A stretch of 64,000 nucleotides of DNA. Origin: Lycium barbarum. Taxonomy: Eukaryota; Streptophyta; Magnoliopsida; Solanales; Solanaceae. Of the stretch, positions 47,839-59,712 are shown in pieces; within the stretch, counting starts at the first letter, position 1, and the number at the start of each line of letters is the position of its first letter. The translations under genes and the position numbers were made by a program. The notes below the pieces were generated by a model. That model saw nothing but the letters and a program-made list of their open reading frames with translations, made no database searches and was not told the origin of the DNA. The DNA lies in contig NC_083341.1 in NCBI RefSeq assembly GCF_019175385.1, positions 87,942,321 through 88,006,320 of the forward strand, given 5' to 3'.

Positions 47839-48910
47839 TGTCACTATCCAATTTCACTAAGTCGCACTGGCACCTACGATTTCCCACCTTGGTAGGTGAA
47901 CCTTTTCCCAAATCACCAATTCAAACCACAATAAAGTAAATAGAGCAGAATAAGTAGAAACCTGAATCATAAATAATCATAAGTGCGGAATATAAATACA
48001 ATCCCCAAGGAACTGGTCTGATTTGTAGAAGAGCAACTAAGTAATGTCTAGAAAATACAAGTCTCAACTGCTAAACACATCTGTCTAAATGAAAGAAAAT
48101 AAAGACATGGATAGAGGAGTTTTCGGGCAGCGACTCATATGATGCTCACCCTAGATACTCACAAGCCAGGCTTCGAAAATCAGTCTCGGGAAGTGGAAGT
48201 AGAACCGGTCTCAGTACTCTACACTCCAAAAAGTAGTGTAGCAAGGTAGCATCAGTACAAACAACACATACTGAGAGGGTATCATAGGCCGACAATAACT
48301 ACTTAACATATATAAGAAAGAGACTGAATAGACATGCTCATAATCAGGTATACACACCACACAGTCCAAGAATAACAACTCAAGTACATAAGGATCAATA
48401 ACCGAATCATAGCCTATGGTGAAGCACCTAAACACAAGTCTTGCCAAGTTTCCCACAATCTCTCAAAATAACCATAAACACTAGTACAACCAATCATGTT
48501 ACTCCGTAACCTCAAGTCTCAACCTAGGAGAAAGTATCTACTCCTTGAATCCATCAATTCCCAAATATATATTAATCAGGCACACGACGATCTCAATTCA
48601 ATAACCAACCAGGAAGTCAATGTTCATGAGAATCGTACAATACAATAAATAATCAGTACCAGAAATAAGATGTATGAGTGAATCAAATATGAATGCAATG
48701 CAATACAATGATACATACACACTTCGGGCTGAAATATCTCGTCGCCTAAATTGTCATGACCCATGGGGGACTCGCCAAGTCCATGTACCTGCTGCGGTGC
48801 ACAGTCCAATCCAAGTCAGTGTTGCAGAACGTGAAACCTGATCCCAGTCAATGTTGCGGTAGGTGCAACCCGATCCAAGTATGTTTTGCGGAACGTGTAA
48901 CCCGGTCCAA

Positions 48911-49004
<94 letters not shown>

Positions 49005-50966
49005 GCGGCACGCAACCCAATCCAAATATATTAATATGAATGCATGCATGAAAACAATGCCAACAAAAGTATATCAATGACAATCGTGCCACACATAGAC
49101 ACCTATCCCAACATTAAGATCAATATCAATTCCTTCCTCTTCACAAGTCAATAACTAATAACTGTGAGATACAGGTTCACAACCATGAATAAGTCACTAA
49201 GCATTCATATAAAAAAGCATTATAGAAAATGAGATTTAGTACACTGCATAATATCAATGAATGAACATATCAAATCAATCATGCCACACATGGATACATA
49301 TCATAATAACAGTCTCAATATCATAGCTTTTATTTCCTTCAAAACAACATCAACGCATGATAAAATACGATCTCCAAATCATAAGGTAAATCAATCAGCA
49401 ACAGGTCTGGAATTACTCACGTGGCTACCAACTAATAAATCACAATAGGGCAACAACTCAATAGAGCACAACAAGGCGACAAGCCATAGTCAACAACAAT
49501 ATCAATCTAAGTATTCCATCCCAACTTCATACCCGAAGGCGTACATGCTTTCTCCAACAATAACTAACTCTACATATGATTCGCTAAGAAAGTCTAACCA
49601 AAAGGTAAATCATAACCTACCTGGAATGCTGAACAGGAGCCAGGACTGTCAAACCTTAGCCTTGCCCTTTATTTGCGCCTCTAAATACTCAAAGTCTAAC
49701 CATATTCGAATTCAACATTTGAAACAAGAAGAACAAAACCCATATTGCTATACTTCTAATTTAGTCCCCATTCTGGTGATGGAAAATGGGGAAACGGACC
49801 CACAAGGGTAAAATAGGCAATTCAAAAGTGGAATAGGTGATTCATGCTCTAGATAATCAAAACCCACTACTCAATTGCTAGATTAACTCAAGATTAAGCC
49901 AAATTCGAAATTAAAGTGAAACCCCCAATTTTGGATATGAACCCTAACTTTTCAATACTTAAATTAATCCATAAAAATGGAAGGATTAGGCTTAACAATA
50001 ATGAATTCATCAAATTCTATGGTTACACTAGTCAAGTTCGTCATAAATTTCCATTTAGGAAGTCTAGAACTCATTTCAAGAAATTATCATAAGTACCCAT
50101 CTTCCCCCTTTGTTTTTAAATATTTCTAGCATGGATTATGGATTAAGGAAGGTAACTAGTGAAGTCTAAGGTTAAGGATCTTACCAAAATAAAGATTCAG
50201 TTCCTAAGCTCTCCAAATCGTCCAAAGTAAGCTTAGAGAGTGATGAGGGAAGTGATAGGGTTTAAGGGGTTTTTAATTTAGCAATAAACAGGAATTCTAT
50301 CGCGCCATCCGCTGCGACAGTCGGATTACCCACTACAGTTGTCACGCTACAGCGCCTCCGGGCCTGTTGTGGCGACCAACACCAAAATATCGACCAACCG
50401 CTACGGCAGCTCTCATAACGCTATAGCGAGTCCGGGGCGTCTCATCACAATTTCCTCACACTCGCTACAGCGGGATCACTTCCGCGAGCCTAGTGCCACT
50501 GCAGCGGACACCAGACACCTGAAAATTCTATTTTTACAAGTTTCAACCCAAATCCGACCATCACCCGAGGCCCCACAGATACAAAATAAACATGCAAACA
50601 CATATAAAATGTGCTACCATCTCATCCGTGGCCTCGAAATTTCCAACGAAGGTTTATTTTACCAAGTCAACCCCCCAATGTCCTAAAGCCAAGTTTCCAA
50701 CCAAAGTGCCAAAACGCTCCCAACTGCCTTGGGAACCGAACTAAACATCCCACCAAGTAACAATCGGTCATCTAGACCTCTCAGAATCAACAGAATTATG
50801 AAAAAGGTCTGTTTACCCAAAAGTCAACTTTGAGTCAAACATAACTCACTTCAAGGCTCAAACTTCCAAAAGTCACACTAAAACCCGCACGATGACCTCG
50901 GGAAAGGGTCAATGGGGCTAAAAGGGTCAAAAACACTATAACGACCAAACGGGTTTGGTCGGTACA
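47839..50966 (-). repeat. 5' LTR of the LARD-like element
   Basis: Homologous to 41175-44273. The microsatellite (48906-49002) is far longer than in the 3' LTR. The palindromic-word region is at 50290-50510. The long short-repeat ORFs across 48756-49092 are translations of the (TA)n(TG)n tract. Confidence 0.85.
48906..49002. repeat. Expanded (TA)n(TG)n microsatellite
   Basis: A nearly pure TA run of about 50 bp, then a TG run of about 32 bp. The sister LTR at 42272-42309 has about 20 bp and 18 bp. Confidence 0.95.
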
Positions 50967-51588
50967 ACAAGTATGACTGCTTTGGCACCATCGACAAGTA
51001 AATACAGAGTTGCCCCTGTTGAAGTCTGAACTTTTGTTCGGTACCCTAGCGATGCATAAGGCAATTATTCATGCCAACACTTGAAATTGTCTGTCATTTT
51101 CCTTAATATCCTCTTGATATTATTATTGGCTGTGTCTGTGGCTCTATTTATTTTTGGGAAGTTGGCGGTGGCATTTCGATGGGTTATTCAGAATTGTTCC
51201 CAGATGTCTGTCATCAAGTGACTGTTCAGATTTGCTCCATTATTCGTTATGATGGACTCTGGTATGCCGAATTGGCATATGATGTTGTTTTGTATGAAAT
51301 CAGCAGTCACTTTCTTTGTCACTGATTTGTGTGATGTGGTTTCCACCCACTTGGTGAAATAATCTATGGTGACAAAGATGAATCAGTGTCTATTGGATGC
51401 GACTTGTTCGATGGGTCCAATGACGACCATGCCCCAGGCAGCGAATGGCCAAGGTGAGCTCATGACATTGAGTTCACCTGGTGGGATTCTGATCAGGTCT
51501 CCGTCGATTTGGAATTGATGGCATCTTTGCACGAACTTACTGCACTCAGTTTCCATTGCCATCCAGTAGTAGCCTGCTGTTGTCTAGG
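50967..51588 (-). pseudogene. Tat integrase, catalytic core
   Basis: Minus-strand reading from 51588: CHQFQIDGDLIRIPPGELN, PWPFAAWGMVVIGPIEQVAS, FIFVTIDYFTKWVETTSHKS, FGIPESIITNNGANLNSHL and NNNIKRILRKMTDNFKCWHE. These are the blocks of a Tat integrase core. At the three catalytic positions the sequence reads Val (GMVVIGPI), Asn (ITNNGAN) and a non-acidic residue (the block before NNNIKRIL), so no D,D,E residue survives. Stops lie within the frame near 51390 and 51150. Confidence 0.85.
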
Positions 51589-51593
51589 AATTT

Positions 51594-52923
51594 TGGCACA
51601 TCTAATGCTTTTTAACTCTAAGTTTTACTTGTTTTCGAGCAATTTTTGTTAGTTTGATGTGTTTTGTGTGTTGTGCAGGTATTTTGAAGTTAGAATGCTC
51701 GGAAAGCAAAAAATCGAGAAAAAGAAACAATCTATTCTGATAAGCTTAAGGACGGACCGTCAACATGCTCGACCGCCCGTCGAGTTGCCTCGTCAATAAG
51801 TTCTTGCGAAGTGACAATTCATCAGATCATCATCAGATCGTCGACTTGCACCGTCGACATGATCGACCGTCCATCAAAGTGCTTCCACGGTGGAGTTCCT
51901 ATAGAGTGCTAAAAGTATACTCAGATCGTCGAGTTGGTCGTCGAGCATGTCGATGACCGTCAAAGTGCAAAGATGACCCGTCGAAGTGCAAGCCGAGATG
52001 GAACAGGACTGAGATTGATTATTCCGAGTTTTGACTTGTATAAATACCTGTTTAGGTTTTATTTTTCAGACATCTGGAGTTTTAGACTTGTAGTAATTAC
52101 TTTTGAGTTATTATTGCTTTTGAAGATTTCCAGACAATTACATTCATTACTTTCAAGTTTTATTCGTAAGTTCAATACAATAATTCAATTATGCAATCTT
52201 CAATATTTTATTGTTTTCTTGTTGCCATGAGTAGCTAAACACCTTTACTAAGATTGTGAACCCAAGCATGGGTGTATTGTGATTGGGGATTGTGAAAGAT
52301 ATACACATAATGGATTGTTAGGATTTATTTGTTCTTCGTTTTCATCATATAGTAAGTGGTTGCAAACATTAACTAACGCCATAACTTTTGTTTATTTGGG
52401 AAAGTAGCTAGGGTTAGGTAAGAACAAATAACAAGAACTCAGGGCTTTAAACCTTGTTTAATAAATTCACTTAGGAATAAGAGGATTTACTTGGCATTAT
52501 TAACTGGTCTTCATGCATACTTTCTTATCTTTGGAAAAAGCATAGAAAGAAATAATCTTTTCTTATTGGGAAATAGTTTAGATTCACATAGAGGTTAAGT
52601 GCATACATATAAAAAGTCCATTAGAAGTATATCAATATCGATACCCATGACCATACACTTTATCTGACGGGGACACAACCTTGGTTCCTTTTTACCCATA
52701 TATTTACAACTTTAAATTTTCAGTCATTTTAAATTAGTCCACAAACCAAATCAACCATAAAACCCTTTTCTAGAATACACCAAGACCGCAGGAATTAGTA
52801 TAATACTCATTTAGTAAACTTTTCACGCCATATTGTTTGTGGGATTCGACACCAACCTCGTTGGGTTACTATATTTGACAACGTCCGCGTTATACCATTA
52901 ATAGGTGTAATTTGAGCGTATCA
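51594..52923 (+). mobile_element. Athila-like solo LTR inside the Tat integrase
   Basis: 1330 bp, TGGCACATCTAATG...GAGCGTATCA, with a perfect 5-bp target duplication AATTT (51589-51593, 52924-52928). The 3' part has GTGGGATTCGACACC and ATTTGACAACGTCCGCG, wording typical of Athila-type LTR ends. TATA-like TATAAATA lies near 52037. An array of GTCGA/TCGAC words lies upstream of it (51740-51990). No coding sequence. Confidence 0.85.
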
Positions 52924-52928
52924 AATTT

Positions 52929-53280
52929 TGGCCTGCTCATAAGATTTTCTTAGCTAGAACGAACCCATTCATGTGAGGCCCACAAGTCCAGCATGTACTT
53001 CTTCTAGAAACTTTGTGGCCTTTGCGGCAGCCACGCACCTGAGTAATCCCAGATTTGGCATTCTTTTGTAGAGTATTTCCTTATTTACAAAGAATCCAGT
53101 GGCTATTCTCCGGATGGTTTTCTTTTGATTGCTCGTGGTATTTTCGGGATATTCTCCCTTCTCCAAATATGTCTTAATGTCGATGTACCATGGCTTGCCA
53201 TCGGGGTCCGCCTCCACATGAGAACAATAAGTGTGTTCTTCTCTTAGGCTTATCTCAAGTGGGTCAATGTGGCTGCTTTT
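52929..53280 (-). pseudogene. Tat integrase, N-terminal zinc-binding part
   Basis: WYIDIKTYLEKGEYPENTTS and EILYKRMPNLGLLRCVAAAK lead to FLEEVHAGL, the first His of the integrase zinc-binding domain. The frame breaks one base later (near 52995), so the second His and the KKIL-like part are out of phase. The solo LTR splits the gene just downstream. Only one His and none of the Cys pair can be read in this frame; the CHQFQ-type block appears at 51500-51560. Confidence 0.82.
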
Positions 53281-53284
53281 GGGA

Positions 53285-53690
53285 TGCTATATCATGGACG
53301 GTATGGTAGCAAGAGCATCGGGGAATTCATTTTGAACCCTTGGCGTATGCTTGAATTCAATTTTCTTGAACTTTTTGCATAACCTTTGTGCAAGGTTTAC
53401 ATATGGTAGTATTTTGGCATTCTTCGTAGCCCATTCTCCTTCTACTTGGTGAATTAGTAGATCTGAATTGCCTATTACTAATAATTCGTGGATGTCCATG
53501 TCGAGTGCCATTAGAATGCCTAAGATGCAGGCCTCGTATTCCTCCATATTGTTGGTGCATCAAAACTTAAGCTTCGCGGCCATCAGGTAATGTTGTCCTG
53601 TCTCTGATACTAAGACTGCTCCGATTTTCGAACCCTTATAATTGACTACGCTATCGAAAAACATTCTCCAACCTGAATAGGGTTTAGCTA
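53285..53690 (-). pseudogene. Second RNase H (archaeal-type) of the Tat element
   Basis: MFFDSVVNYKGSKIGAVLVS (first catalytic Asp), a stop near 53557, then NMEEYEACILGILMALDMD (catalytic Glu), LLVIGNSDLLIHQVEGEW and VQNEFPDALATI (last catalytic Asp). The third acidic position reads Asn in GNSD. Tat-lineage elements are known to carry this additional RNase H after the usual one, which supports the lineage call. It would degrade the RNA strand during reverse transcription; the change and the stop make it inactive. Confidence 0.85.
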
Positions 53691-53733
53691 TGTCTTCTTC
53701 CACTGTCAATACCTCTACTCCCGAAAAGTAAGT

Positions 53734-55000
53734 TCAAAGTGGTTCGAAATCCTTGTCAACTGGGCTTTTTGCCAGTAGGTCGGCCAACGCTTGTCCTTTG
53801 ACGACCTTTTGTACCATGTAGGTGATGTCAAATTCTTTCAATAACATTTTCCACTTGGCCAATTTCCCTGTAGGCATGGGTTGGCGGAAGATGTATTTGA
53901 GTGGATCCAATTTGGATATTAGGTGACTGGTGTATGATGGCAGGTAGTGCCTCAGATTTTGGGCCACCCACATCAAAGCATATCATGTTTTTTCTACCAG
54001 ACTATACCTCACCTCGCACGGGATGAACTTTTGCTCATATAGTAAATTGCGCGCTCTTTTTTGCCTGTTTTGTCATGTTGTCCTAACACGCATCCGAAAG
54101 CGTTGTCTGATACTGACATGTATAGTACTAACGAACTTCCCAGTGTAGGAGGAACTAGGACAGGTAGGTTGGAAAGGTATTTCCTAATGGTGTCAAATGC
54201 CTTCTGACACTCCTCAGTCCATTCCGGTGGTGCGTCCTTTTTCAGCAGTTTGAGTATGGGTTCAACAATTATGGTGGAATAGGCTATGAACCGATCGATG
54301 TAATTTAATCTTCCCGGAAAGCTCATGATCTCCTTATTGGTCTTTGGTGGAGGCAACTCTTGGATAACTTTAATTTTTGACGGGTCTAGCTCTATGCCTC
54401 TTCAGCTGACTGTGAACCCCAACAGTTTTCTGTCAGGCACTCCAAATGCTCACTTGGCCAGATTTAGATTGAGATTGAACTTTCGGGGTATGTCAAAGAA
54501 TTTTCATAAGTGTGTGGTATGCTCTGATCTTTATCTAGACTTGATAATGACGTCGTCCACGTACTCTTCGATGATCATGTCATGAAAAATAGTAGTCATT
54601 GCCCTCGTGTAAGTGGCGTCGACATTTTTGAGGCCGAACGACATTACACGATAGTGTTACGCTCCCCATGGAGTGATGAAAGGTTTTTTTCTCTACATCC
54701 CCCTCACTCATCAAAATCTGATGGTATCTCACGAAGCAATCCATGAACGATTGTAACTCTTACTTCGCACAATTATTGATAAGTATATGGATGTTCAGGA
54801 GTGGGAAATTATCCTTGGGACTAGCCCGATTGAGGTCATGGTAGTCCACACAAATTCATATTTTCCATTCTTCATTAGTACCGACACAATGTTAGCTGAC
54901 CATGTTGGGTACGAAGGTACTTCCACTACTCCAAATTTGATCTGTTTTTCCATTTCGTCCTTAATTCGGATGGTCAAATCTGGCTTAAACTGGCTGGTTT
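53734..55000 (-). pseudogene. Tat reverse transcriptase and first RNase H
   Basis: On the minus strand: an RT palm with MSFGLKNVDATYTRAM and EEYVDDVIIKSR (YVDD near 54555-54565), degraded N-terminal palm near 54795-54980 (SANIVSVLMKNGKYEF), connection PPPKTNKEIMSFPGRLNYID (54356-54300), then RNase H start LVLYMSVSDNAFGCVLGQHD (54130-54070) and YMVQKVVKGQALADLLA (53820-53770). Several stops and frameshifts break it (for example near 54530 and 53990). The order RT, RNase H, second RNase H, integrase is that of Tat gypsy elements. Confidence 0.85.
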
Positions 55001-55004
55001 TCTA

Positions 55005-55751
55005 TTAAACTGGAGAAAAACTTGCATTGATGGGTAGCCTGTGGGCCAGTATATCAGTGCTTAGCCCAGGCATGTCAGCATATGACCAGGCGATGATGTC
55101 TACATACTCTCTAAATAGTTTTATTAATTCTTCCTTTTGTGGCGCTTCTAAATGGTCACTTATATTGGTTTCTTTGGCCGTTTCCTCATCTTCTAGATTA
55201 ATTACTCCAGCCATGTGGATCCTGGGCCTTTCTAACAATAGATTATAGTTGTCAGTGAGTGCCATGACTTGGAATTCGGCAATGTATTCAGCAGGTCCCA
55301 TTTGGATACAGAGATCGACTTCTCCAACAGGATCATGTTGGCCTCCATTAGAGGCTCTTACATTTGTGCGGCTTTGGAGGATCTCGCCGACATCATAGTC
55401 CAAAAGAGTGAGCGTAGATTCGGGGCAGATATTAGGGCCAGCCCCATTGTCAACTAATACTTGTGCCACAATCTTGTCTCGACACTTAACAATTATGTGC
55501 AGCGCTTTGTTGTGCGCCATTCTTTCTTTGGGTAGCTCTTTCCTAGTAAAGGAGATTTGATACTCCTCTATGACATGGGCCACCTTATCGACTAGATTTT
55601 CACTACTTGTGCCTACGGTGACATGAGCTTTGTCTAACACGTTCATTAGAGCATGGCGATGTTGCGGAGAACTTAGCAGCAATGCTAACACTGATATTTG
55701 GGCAGGCGTCTTCTTCAAATGCTCAATAATGGAATATTCTTTATGCTGCAT
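55005..55751 (-). pseudogene. Tat aspartic protease and RT N-terminal end
   Basis: A 248-codon open stretch. Residues 80-190 form a retropepsin-like domain with active site LVDNGAG (Asp101), then NICPESTLTLLDY and the flap-side LLLERPRIHMAGV. The tail, QKEELIKLFREYVDIIAWSY followed by DMPGLSTDILAHRLP, is the start of RT. A stop ends it at 55005. The protease would cut the gag-pol polyprotein. This is one of the better preserved parts of the element. Confidence 0.88.
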
Positions 55752-55754
55752 CCT

Positions 55755-57993
55755 TCACCAGAAATCTTCAGCCTCACCCTCGGTGATGGGTCTTTTCTGG
55801 TTTCCTTCTTTCCTTGGTGCTCCTGCTAGTTCTTCGGGATTATAACATCTCCCGAATTCAGTCATACTAGGGGAAACTGTTGCTTGGATGAAAAACTCTT
55901 TTCTTGGGGCTAGCACTATCTCTTGGGACACTTGTGTTATGACCGGTGTAGGGATCAACACTTTGAATAGCGGGTGCTCTTGAATTGTGAGAGAGGACAC
56001 TGTTTGCTCAAGTGCTTCAATAGGTTCTTTGACCAATGGTTTACATATAGCCTAATCTTCCTCTCTTTCGATCATGTGAATGGTAGTATTGCCATGGTTA
56101 GGCAGAAGAAATGTATTCACATTCGATGAAGCTGTTTGTAGAGTGATTTCTCTCTTGTCGATCAAAACTTGTATCTTGTGTTTCAAGTTGGTACAATCTT
56201 CAGTACTGTGTCCATTTTTTCTAGATTGATACGCACGTGTCTGATCAGCTCGGAAAAACTAATTTCTGGGATTGGCAGGTCTTGGGGGAACAGTCTGAAT
56301 CAGACCAGCAGCGCTCAACTATTAAAATAATCGAGTTCATGTTTCAATCAATGGAGTGAATACACAAGGTGGCCTCTTTTTGAAGTTAAGACCTATCAGA
56401 TTATATTCGGCTGAAGGTGGTTGGTCTTGGTAGTTAGATGGTTGGTTATTTTGTGGAGCTCGATAAACAGGTGCAGGTGCTTGATAATTTGGCTGTCAAT
56501 CTTGGTAAGTAGGGGTGGGCATTTGGAAGTTTGTTTGTGGAGCTTGGTAAGTAGGTGCAGGTGTTTGAAAGTTGGTTGTGCATAGAAGACAGGAACAATA
56601 CTATATGGTGTTGTCAGGTAACTGCTAGGAGGTGGTGATTGATATATTTCGAGCAGAGAGTGTGACTCCTCTCATCTTTTGGGTTTCAGGATAGGTGTAT
56701 GGGAAGCGTTTGCCACGTCCTCCTTCTTTTTCCTAGCAAGCCCCACATTCTTTAGTAGGCAGCCTTGTTGGCCACACTGATGATCCTTCCAGATTTGAGG
56801 CCACCTCATAGCTTGTCCCACTTTAACCAATTCAGAAAATGGCCTTCCATTTATAGACAGTATTCAATGGCAGAAATCTAATTCTTATGACCGGAGGAAG
56901 ACAGAATCCAGCTCTTCCTTCCTCATGGGTGGTTACACTCGAGCGACTTTGACCCTCCACCTACTTGCGTATTCACCATAGTTTTTAGTGGATTTTTGCT
57001 TGACCTTTTCCAGATTGTATTGATCAGGCACGGTTGCAATATTGAATCAGAACCTTTCCATAAAGGATTCTACCATATCTTCCCATATGGCCTATCAGTG
57101 CATGTCTTGCGCGGTAAACCATTCAGAGCCTTTTCCCATCAGACTTTGGCTAAATAGCCTCATGATCAGTGCTAGTTTTCTCTCTACGCCAACCAATTGG
57201 TCGCAGTAGGATTGCAAGTGAGCCTTGGGATTTCCCGTTCCATTGAACATCTCAAATTTGGGCACTTTGAAGCCCTCAGGCAAATCCTAGTCATGGTGTA
57301 TGCAAAGGTTGTCATAACTTAAACTAGTTGCCTTTCGGGTGGCTCTTGTAGATTTTTCAAGCATCTCTGCCATCTTTCTCTCGATCTCCTTATCATGCTT
57401 TTCTTGCTCAGCTCTCCCAGCCTTTTCCATCTCCTCATAATGGTCGAGTTCATGGTGTTCTGGGGAGCATTCATTTGGATTGATAGGGGAAAGGATATGG
57501 TTTGATGCGTAGGGCAATTTCTGGGCGTATAGGCCGTTTGTGCAGTAGGTAAGGTGATGGTGCTTGGACGGATTGTAGGGTTGGTGTGAGCAAGTCTTAG
57601 TGCTTGGTACGACGGCACAGAATGAGTAGTTCTGGGGATTTGGGTAGTGTTGGCGGGTGGTGGAGTGTGGTAGGATGTACCAATGTGGAGAAGTTCAGTA
57701 GCAAGTGGGTTTAGGGTAGGTGGTATAGTTCCAGCAGGGTAAGTGAGAAAGTGGTCAGGCAGCGGGGAACTTAGAGATGGAAAGGGCGGAGGAGGCCTCC
57801 TTGCCTCAGCAGATGTTTCCTTGGCCGCATTGGCCGATTCAGCTTTCGTTACCTTCTCTTGAAGGTCAGCAACTTTCTCAAATAGCATGGTGATTACATC
57901 CTTAGAATGCAATGCCTCTTTTGGGTCTGGGGATACCGAATCCCTTATGAAGATTTCATTTTTGTCGCGTTCATTTTCTGAAGTACCAACCAT
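55755..57993 (-). pseudogene. Tat gag
   Basis: The likely start is 57993 (MVGTSENERDKNEIF). It has a coiled-coil-like stretch (MLFEKVADLQEKVTKAESAN), a Pro/Thr-rich linker, then a frameshift near 57480 into ECSPEHHELDHYEEMEKAGR with a charged helix. The capsid domain is PEGFKVPKFEMFNGTGNPKA and LFSQSLMGKGSEWFT (57270-57110). Further down, near 56230, NGHSTEDCTNLKHKIQVLID is the nucleocapsid knuckle, whose first Cys is replaced by Tyr. The last part (56036-55755) leads to protease. Stops near 57093, 56320, 56250 and elsewhere make it defective. Confidence 0.82.
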
Positions 57994-58708
57994 TTTCTCT
58001 TTACCTTTGTCTTGTTAAGAAAGGGATGCTATCACGGCTTTGGATCTAGTAAGGTATGCCAGCATGACACGACACGGATAGAAACCCCTTTATAAGAAAA
58101 TAAAAACTCAAAGGAAAATGAAGTTAGTACGTTAGGCAATAAGAAATAATACAGGATATCACACGTAATTGTCAAGTAAACACTCAAATCACAGAATCTA
58201 CTTATTCGACCCAAATTCTGACTAATACTCCAATCTGTGGTATTTGGTGTTTGGGAATTTTGAGGTTGTGGATTTCGATTTGAGAATCTATAGTTGGCTT
58301 GCACTCGAAATGTTGTTGGGATTTACCCTTGAGCGATCCTTTTGATGCTCTCTTTTCCTTGAGTGGGGAATATATATTTTATATAATTTAGGGACCTAGT
58401 CTTACGTAAACTACCTACGTATCCCTCCATGAAAATCAGGCCCTTCTGTAGTTCGGTTTACATAAAATATCCCCTAGTTTTGTTCTACCCAAAAGACTTC
58501 TCAAACCAGGCCCGATAAGGGCTTCCTACGTATCCCTTCTTAGGACATCAGGTCAGACGCAATTTCTTTTACATATAAATAGGGGGATAATCTTTGATTT
58601 GAAAGAAAAGGGACGCCTAAATCTATCCAAAAGATGACCTCTCATCGAGGTCATAGCGGGTCGTCGTCCTTACAACCACGCATTTGGCCACTGGCCTTAC
58701 TTCCTAGT
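57994..58708 (-). other. Leader between the knuckle-motif ORF and gag of the Tat element
   Basis: Non-coding. It has two copies of the CCTACGTATCC module (58421 and 58529) and poly-A/T tracts. The apparent 90-codon frame at 58032-58304 has no recognisable motif. Confidence 0.5.
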
Positions 58709-59712
58709 AACGGGGAGGGAGCACTACCTAAATTTCACCACTATAGACTAGGTGTTCCAACTCAAACTTGAAGGATTCACATTCTTCGATGTCGTGCCCA
58801 GGTTCTTCAGAATGAAACAAACATTTCCTCTTCGACTTGGTCCATTCGGTGATGGTTTCCAAGAAGCCTCAATTAGCCGGATTTTTCCAGTGCTTGCCAG
58901 CTTTTGGAAGATGCTCGCATACGGGTCTTTGAAGATGGTGGAGTCATAGCGCTAGATTTGAGAGTCCAGCGTGATTCCGTCAATAGGGATGATTAGGTCA
59001 TGGACCAACAAAGAGTGTGGTCCCCACAGATTTGGGATTGTCTTGTCGTCAATCAGTCTTATAATCCTCCTTTTGAGGGCCAAACATTCATTGGTGGTAT
59101 GTCCAGGTTTATTCTTATGGAATGGGCACCTCTTATGTACGTAGACTGGAGCACATGGTGGAAGCCTTTCATAGCTAGAGCACGCAGCCCCTACAACTTT
59201 CATTTTTTCGTTGATCTCCTTGCATCGCATATGCCTTGGTGTGACTCTGTAGGGGCACGCATGGGCTTTGAGGGAAATTTCCCACCAAGTTGGTGATGGT
59301 GGGCGAGTGGACCCTTGAGGTACTTCATAATTCTCAGCTTCAGCAACAAAGGCAGCAGTGGTGGCCCTTTTGGATGGCTGATTTTGTTCCTCTTCATAAG
59401 GTTCGAACTCCTCCTTGGGAACCTCAATTTCTTTCTTGGGATTCTCCGACTTGCCCAGAAGTGGTATGTAGCTTCTTAGCATTCCCTTGCCCTCGTCTGA
59501 ATAGTTCTTGCTGTAGCGCTCCATTTTAGTAGCTTCTCTTGGCGGACTGCCATCCAGGTCCAAGATTTGGTCGGCTTCCTTAATCTTAGCATTACCAAAT
59601 TGATATTTCCTTTCGGCCTACGAATCTTCTCACGAAGTGAGCCTTTACCTTCTTCTCCTCTAACCAAGTTTACAATAGGGGTAGTGGCACTTTGGCTATC
59701 TTGAGTGTCCAT
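58709..59712 (-). pseudogene. Tat element: second upstream frame with two zinc-knuckle-like motifs
   Basis: From 59712: MDTQDSQSATTPIVNLVRGE, a frame change, then an acidic Pro/Lys/Glu-rich segment (59563 onward) and AHACPYRVTPRHMRCKEINE. A knuckle-like CPFHKNKPGHTTNEC (about 59100) follows, then LALKRRIIRLIDD. After a stop (near 58952) a second motif, CLFHSEEPGHDIEEC, occurs near 58805-58760. Both are CX2HX4GHX4C, a CCHC-knuckle variant with His in place of the second Cys. The Tat gag has a related block (NGHSTEDC), so this may be a duplicated gag C-terminus or a separate RNA-binding ORF. I cannot tell which. Confidence 0.6.

Larger units (their letters stand above)
41175..50966 (-). mobile_element. 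Large gypsy-type element without recognisable genes (LARD-like), inside the Tat integrase
   Basis: LTRs at 41175-44273 and 47839-50966 (about 3.1 kb each) open on the minus strand with TGTAACGACCCGTTTGG or TGTACCGACCAAACCCG and close with GTGACA. A PBS adjoins the right LTR, so the element reads leftward. The 3.6 kb interior holds no gag or pol motif in any frame. The LTRs differ by roughly a tenth by eye, plus microsatellite length changes. I cannot find a matching target duplication (GCGGG on the left, ACAAG on the right), so one end may be altered. Confidence 0.8.

Noticed and set aside
48756..49092. ORFs across the TA/TG tract as coding
   Set aside because: They translate to (Ile-Tyr)n and (Cys-Val)n or (Thr-His)n and simply reflect the microsatellite.
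41170..50971. A target duplication for the LARD-like element
   Set aside because: Flanks read GCGGG and ACAAG, which do not match; no shift of one or two bases fixes it.
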